From positions 620,001-684,000 of the forward strand of contig CBDDII010000003.1 of the NCBI GenBank assembly GCA_965228905.1: DNA of 64,000 nucleotides. The letters run 5' to 3'. A model generated the notes under the pieces. The model was not told the origin of the DNA and made no database searches. It saw only the letters and a list, made by a program, of their open reading frames with translations. Shown here in pieces: positions 63,983 through 64,000 of the stretch (positions are counted from its first letter, which is position 1; each line of letters opens with the position of its first letter). A program made the translations under genes and the position numbers. This DNA is from CALKXV01 sp965228905 (GTDB lineage Bacteria > Pseudomonadota > Alphaproteobacteria > Rhodobacterales > Rhodobacteraceae).

Positions 63983-64000
63983 TCGTAATACCTATGGCAG
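63979..64000 (+). CDS. Start of a sugar-phosphate nucleotidyltransferase gene, cut by window edge
   Basis: Only seven codons are visible: MIVIPMA. The ATG overlaps the upstream stop (ATGA), and MIVIPMAG is the common start of NTP-transferase proteins in capsule loci. The assignment rests on these residues and on context. Confidence 0.5.

Noticed and set aside
1..64000. CRISPR array
   Set aside because: Repeats present are whole IS copies or terminal repeats; no short regularly spaced repeats with unique spacers were seen.

Overview
The window looks like an exopolysaccharide or capsule locus from an alphaproteobacterium, most likely a marine member of the Rhodobacterales. The clues are a fused exosortase/EpsI protein of the XrtD type, five sulfotransferase genes, and many alphaproteobacterial insertion sequences (IS3, IS110, IS5/IS427, IS481, IS21, IS30 and IS1182 types). 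Assignments rest on motif reading; no database search was run.

Layout. 1-7.4 kb: a minus-strand operon (GT2 partial, sulfotransferase, GT2, WecG/TagA transferase) diverges from xrtD and a second sulfotransferase, followed by an O-antigen polymerase-like protein. 7.6-10.5 kb: an IS3 element (called IS3-A here) split by an IS110 element. 10.5-21.2 kb: nucleotide-sugar genes (rmlC, ugd, UDP-glucuronate decarboxylase-like, UDP-galactopyranose-mutase-like, SDR, rfbF), one unknown gene and an acyltransferase. 21.2-24.0 kb: an inverted copy of the IS3-A::IS110 block. 24.2-28.1 kb: SGNH esterase, APH-like kinase, galE. 28.1-37.3 kb: an IS graveyard with a tRNA-Leu, a galU remnant and nested insertions. 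37.3-45.8 kb: flippase, GT4, IS5 element, manC, a phosphomannomutase remnant, and a GtrA-DprE1-DprE2-like module. 46-54.5 kb: more IS material around a GT4 and a sulfotransferase gene. 54.8-64 kb: acyltransferase, IS481 remnant, then a tightly coupled operon (G8-domain secreted protein, GT2, HAD phosphatase, two sulfotransferases, a two-domain nucleotidyltransferase/kinase-like protein and the start of a further nucleotidyltransferase).

The genes fit one purpose. Sugar-nucleotide enzymes make UDP-, dTDP-, CDP- and GDP-activated sugars. Glycosyltransferases build repeat units, a flippase and a polymerase export and join them, and acyltransferases, an esterase and sulfotransferases decorate them.

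The most striking pattern is mobile. Six apparently identical 1625-bp IS110 copies all sit at the same spot: the Asp-Asn-Gly codons (second catalytic Asp of the DDE triad) of IS3-family transposase genes, always antisense, in at least three different IS3 types. This suggests an IS110 bridge-RNA-type element specialised in parasitising and disarming other transposons. In names below, IS3-A, -B, -C, -D and -E are local labels only.
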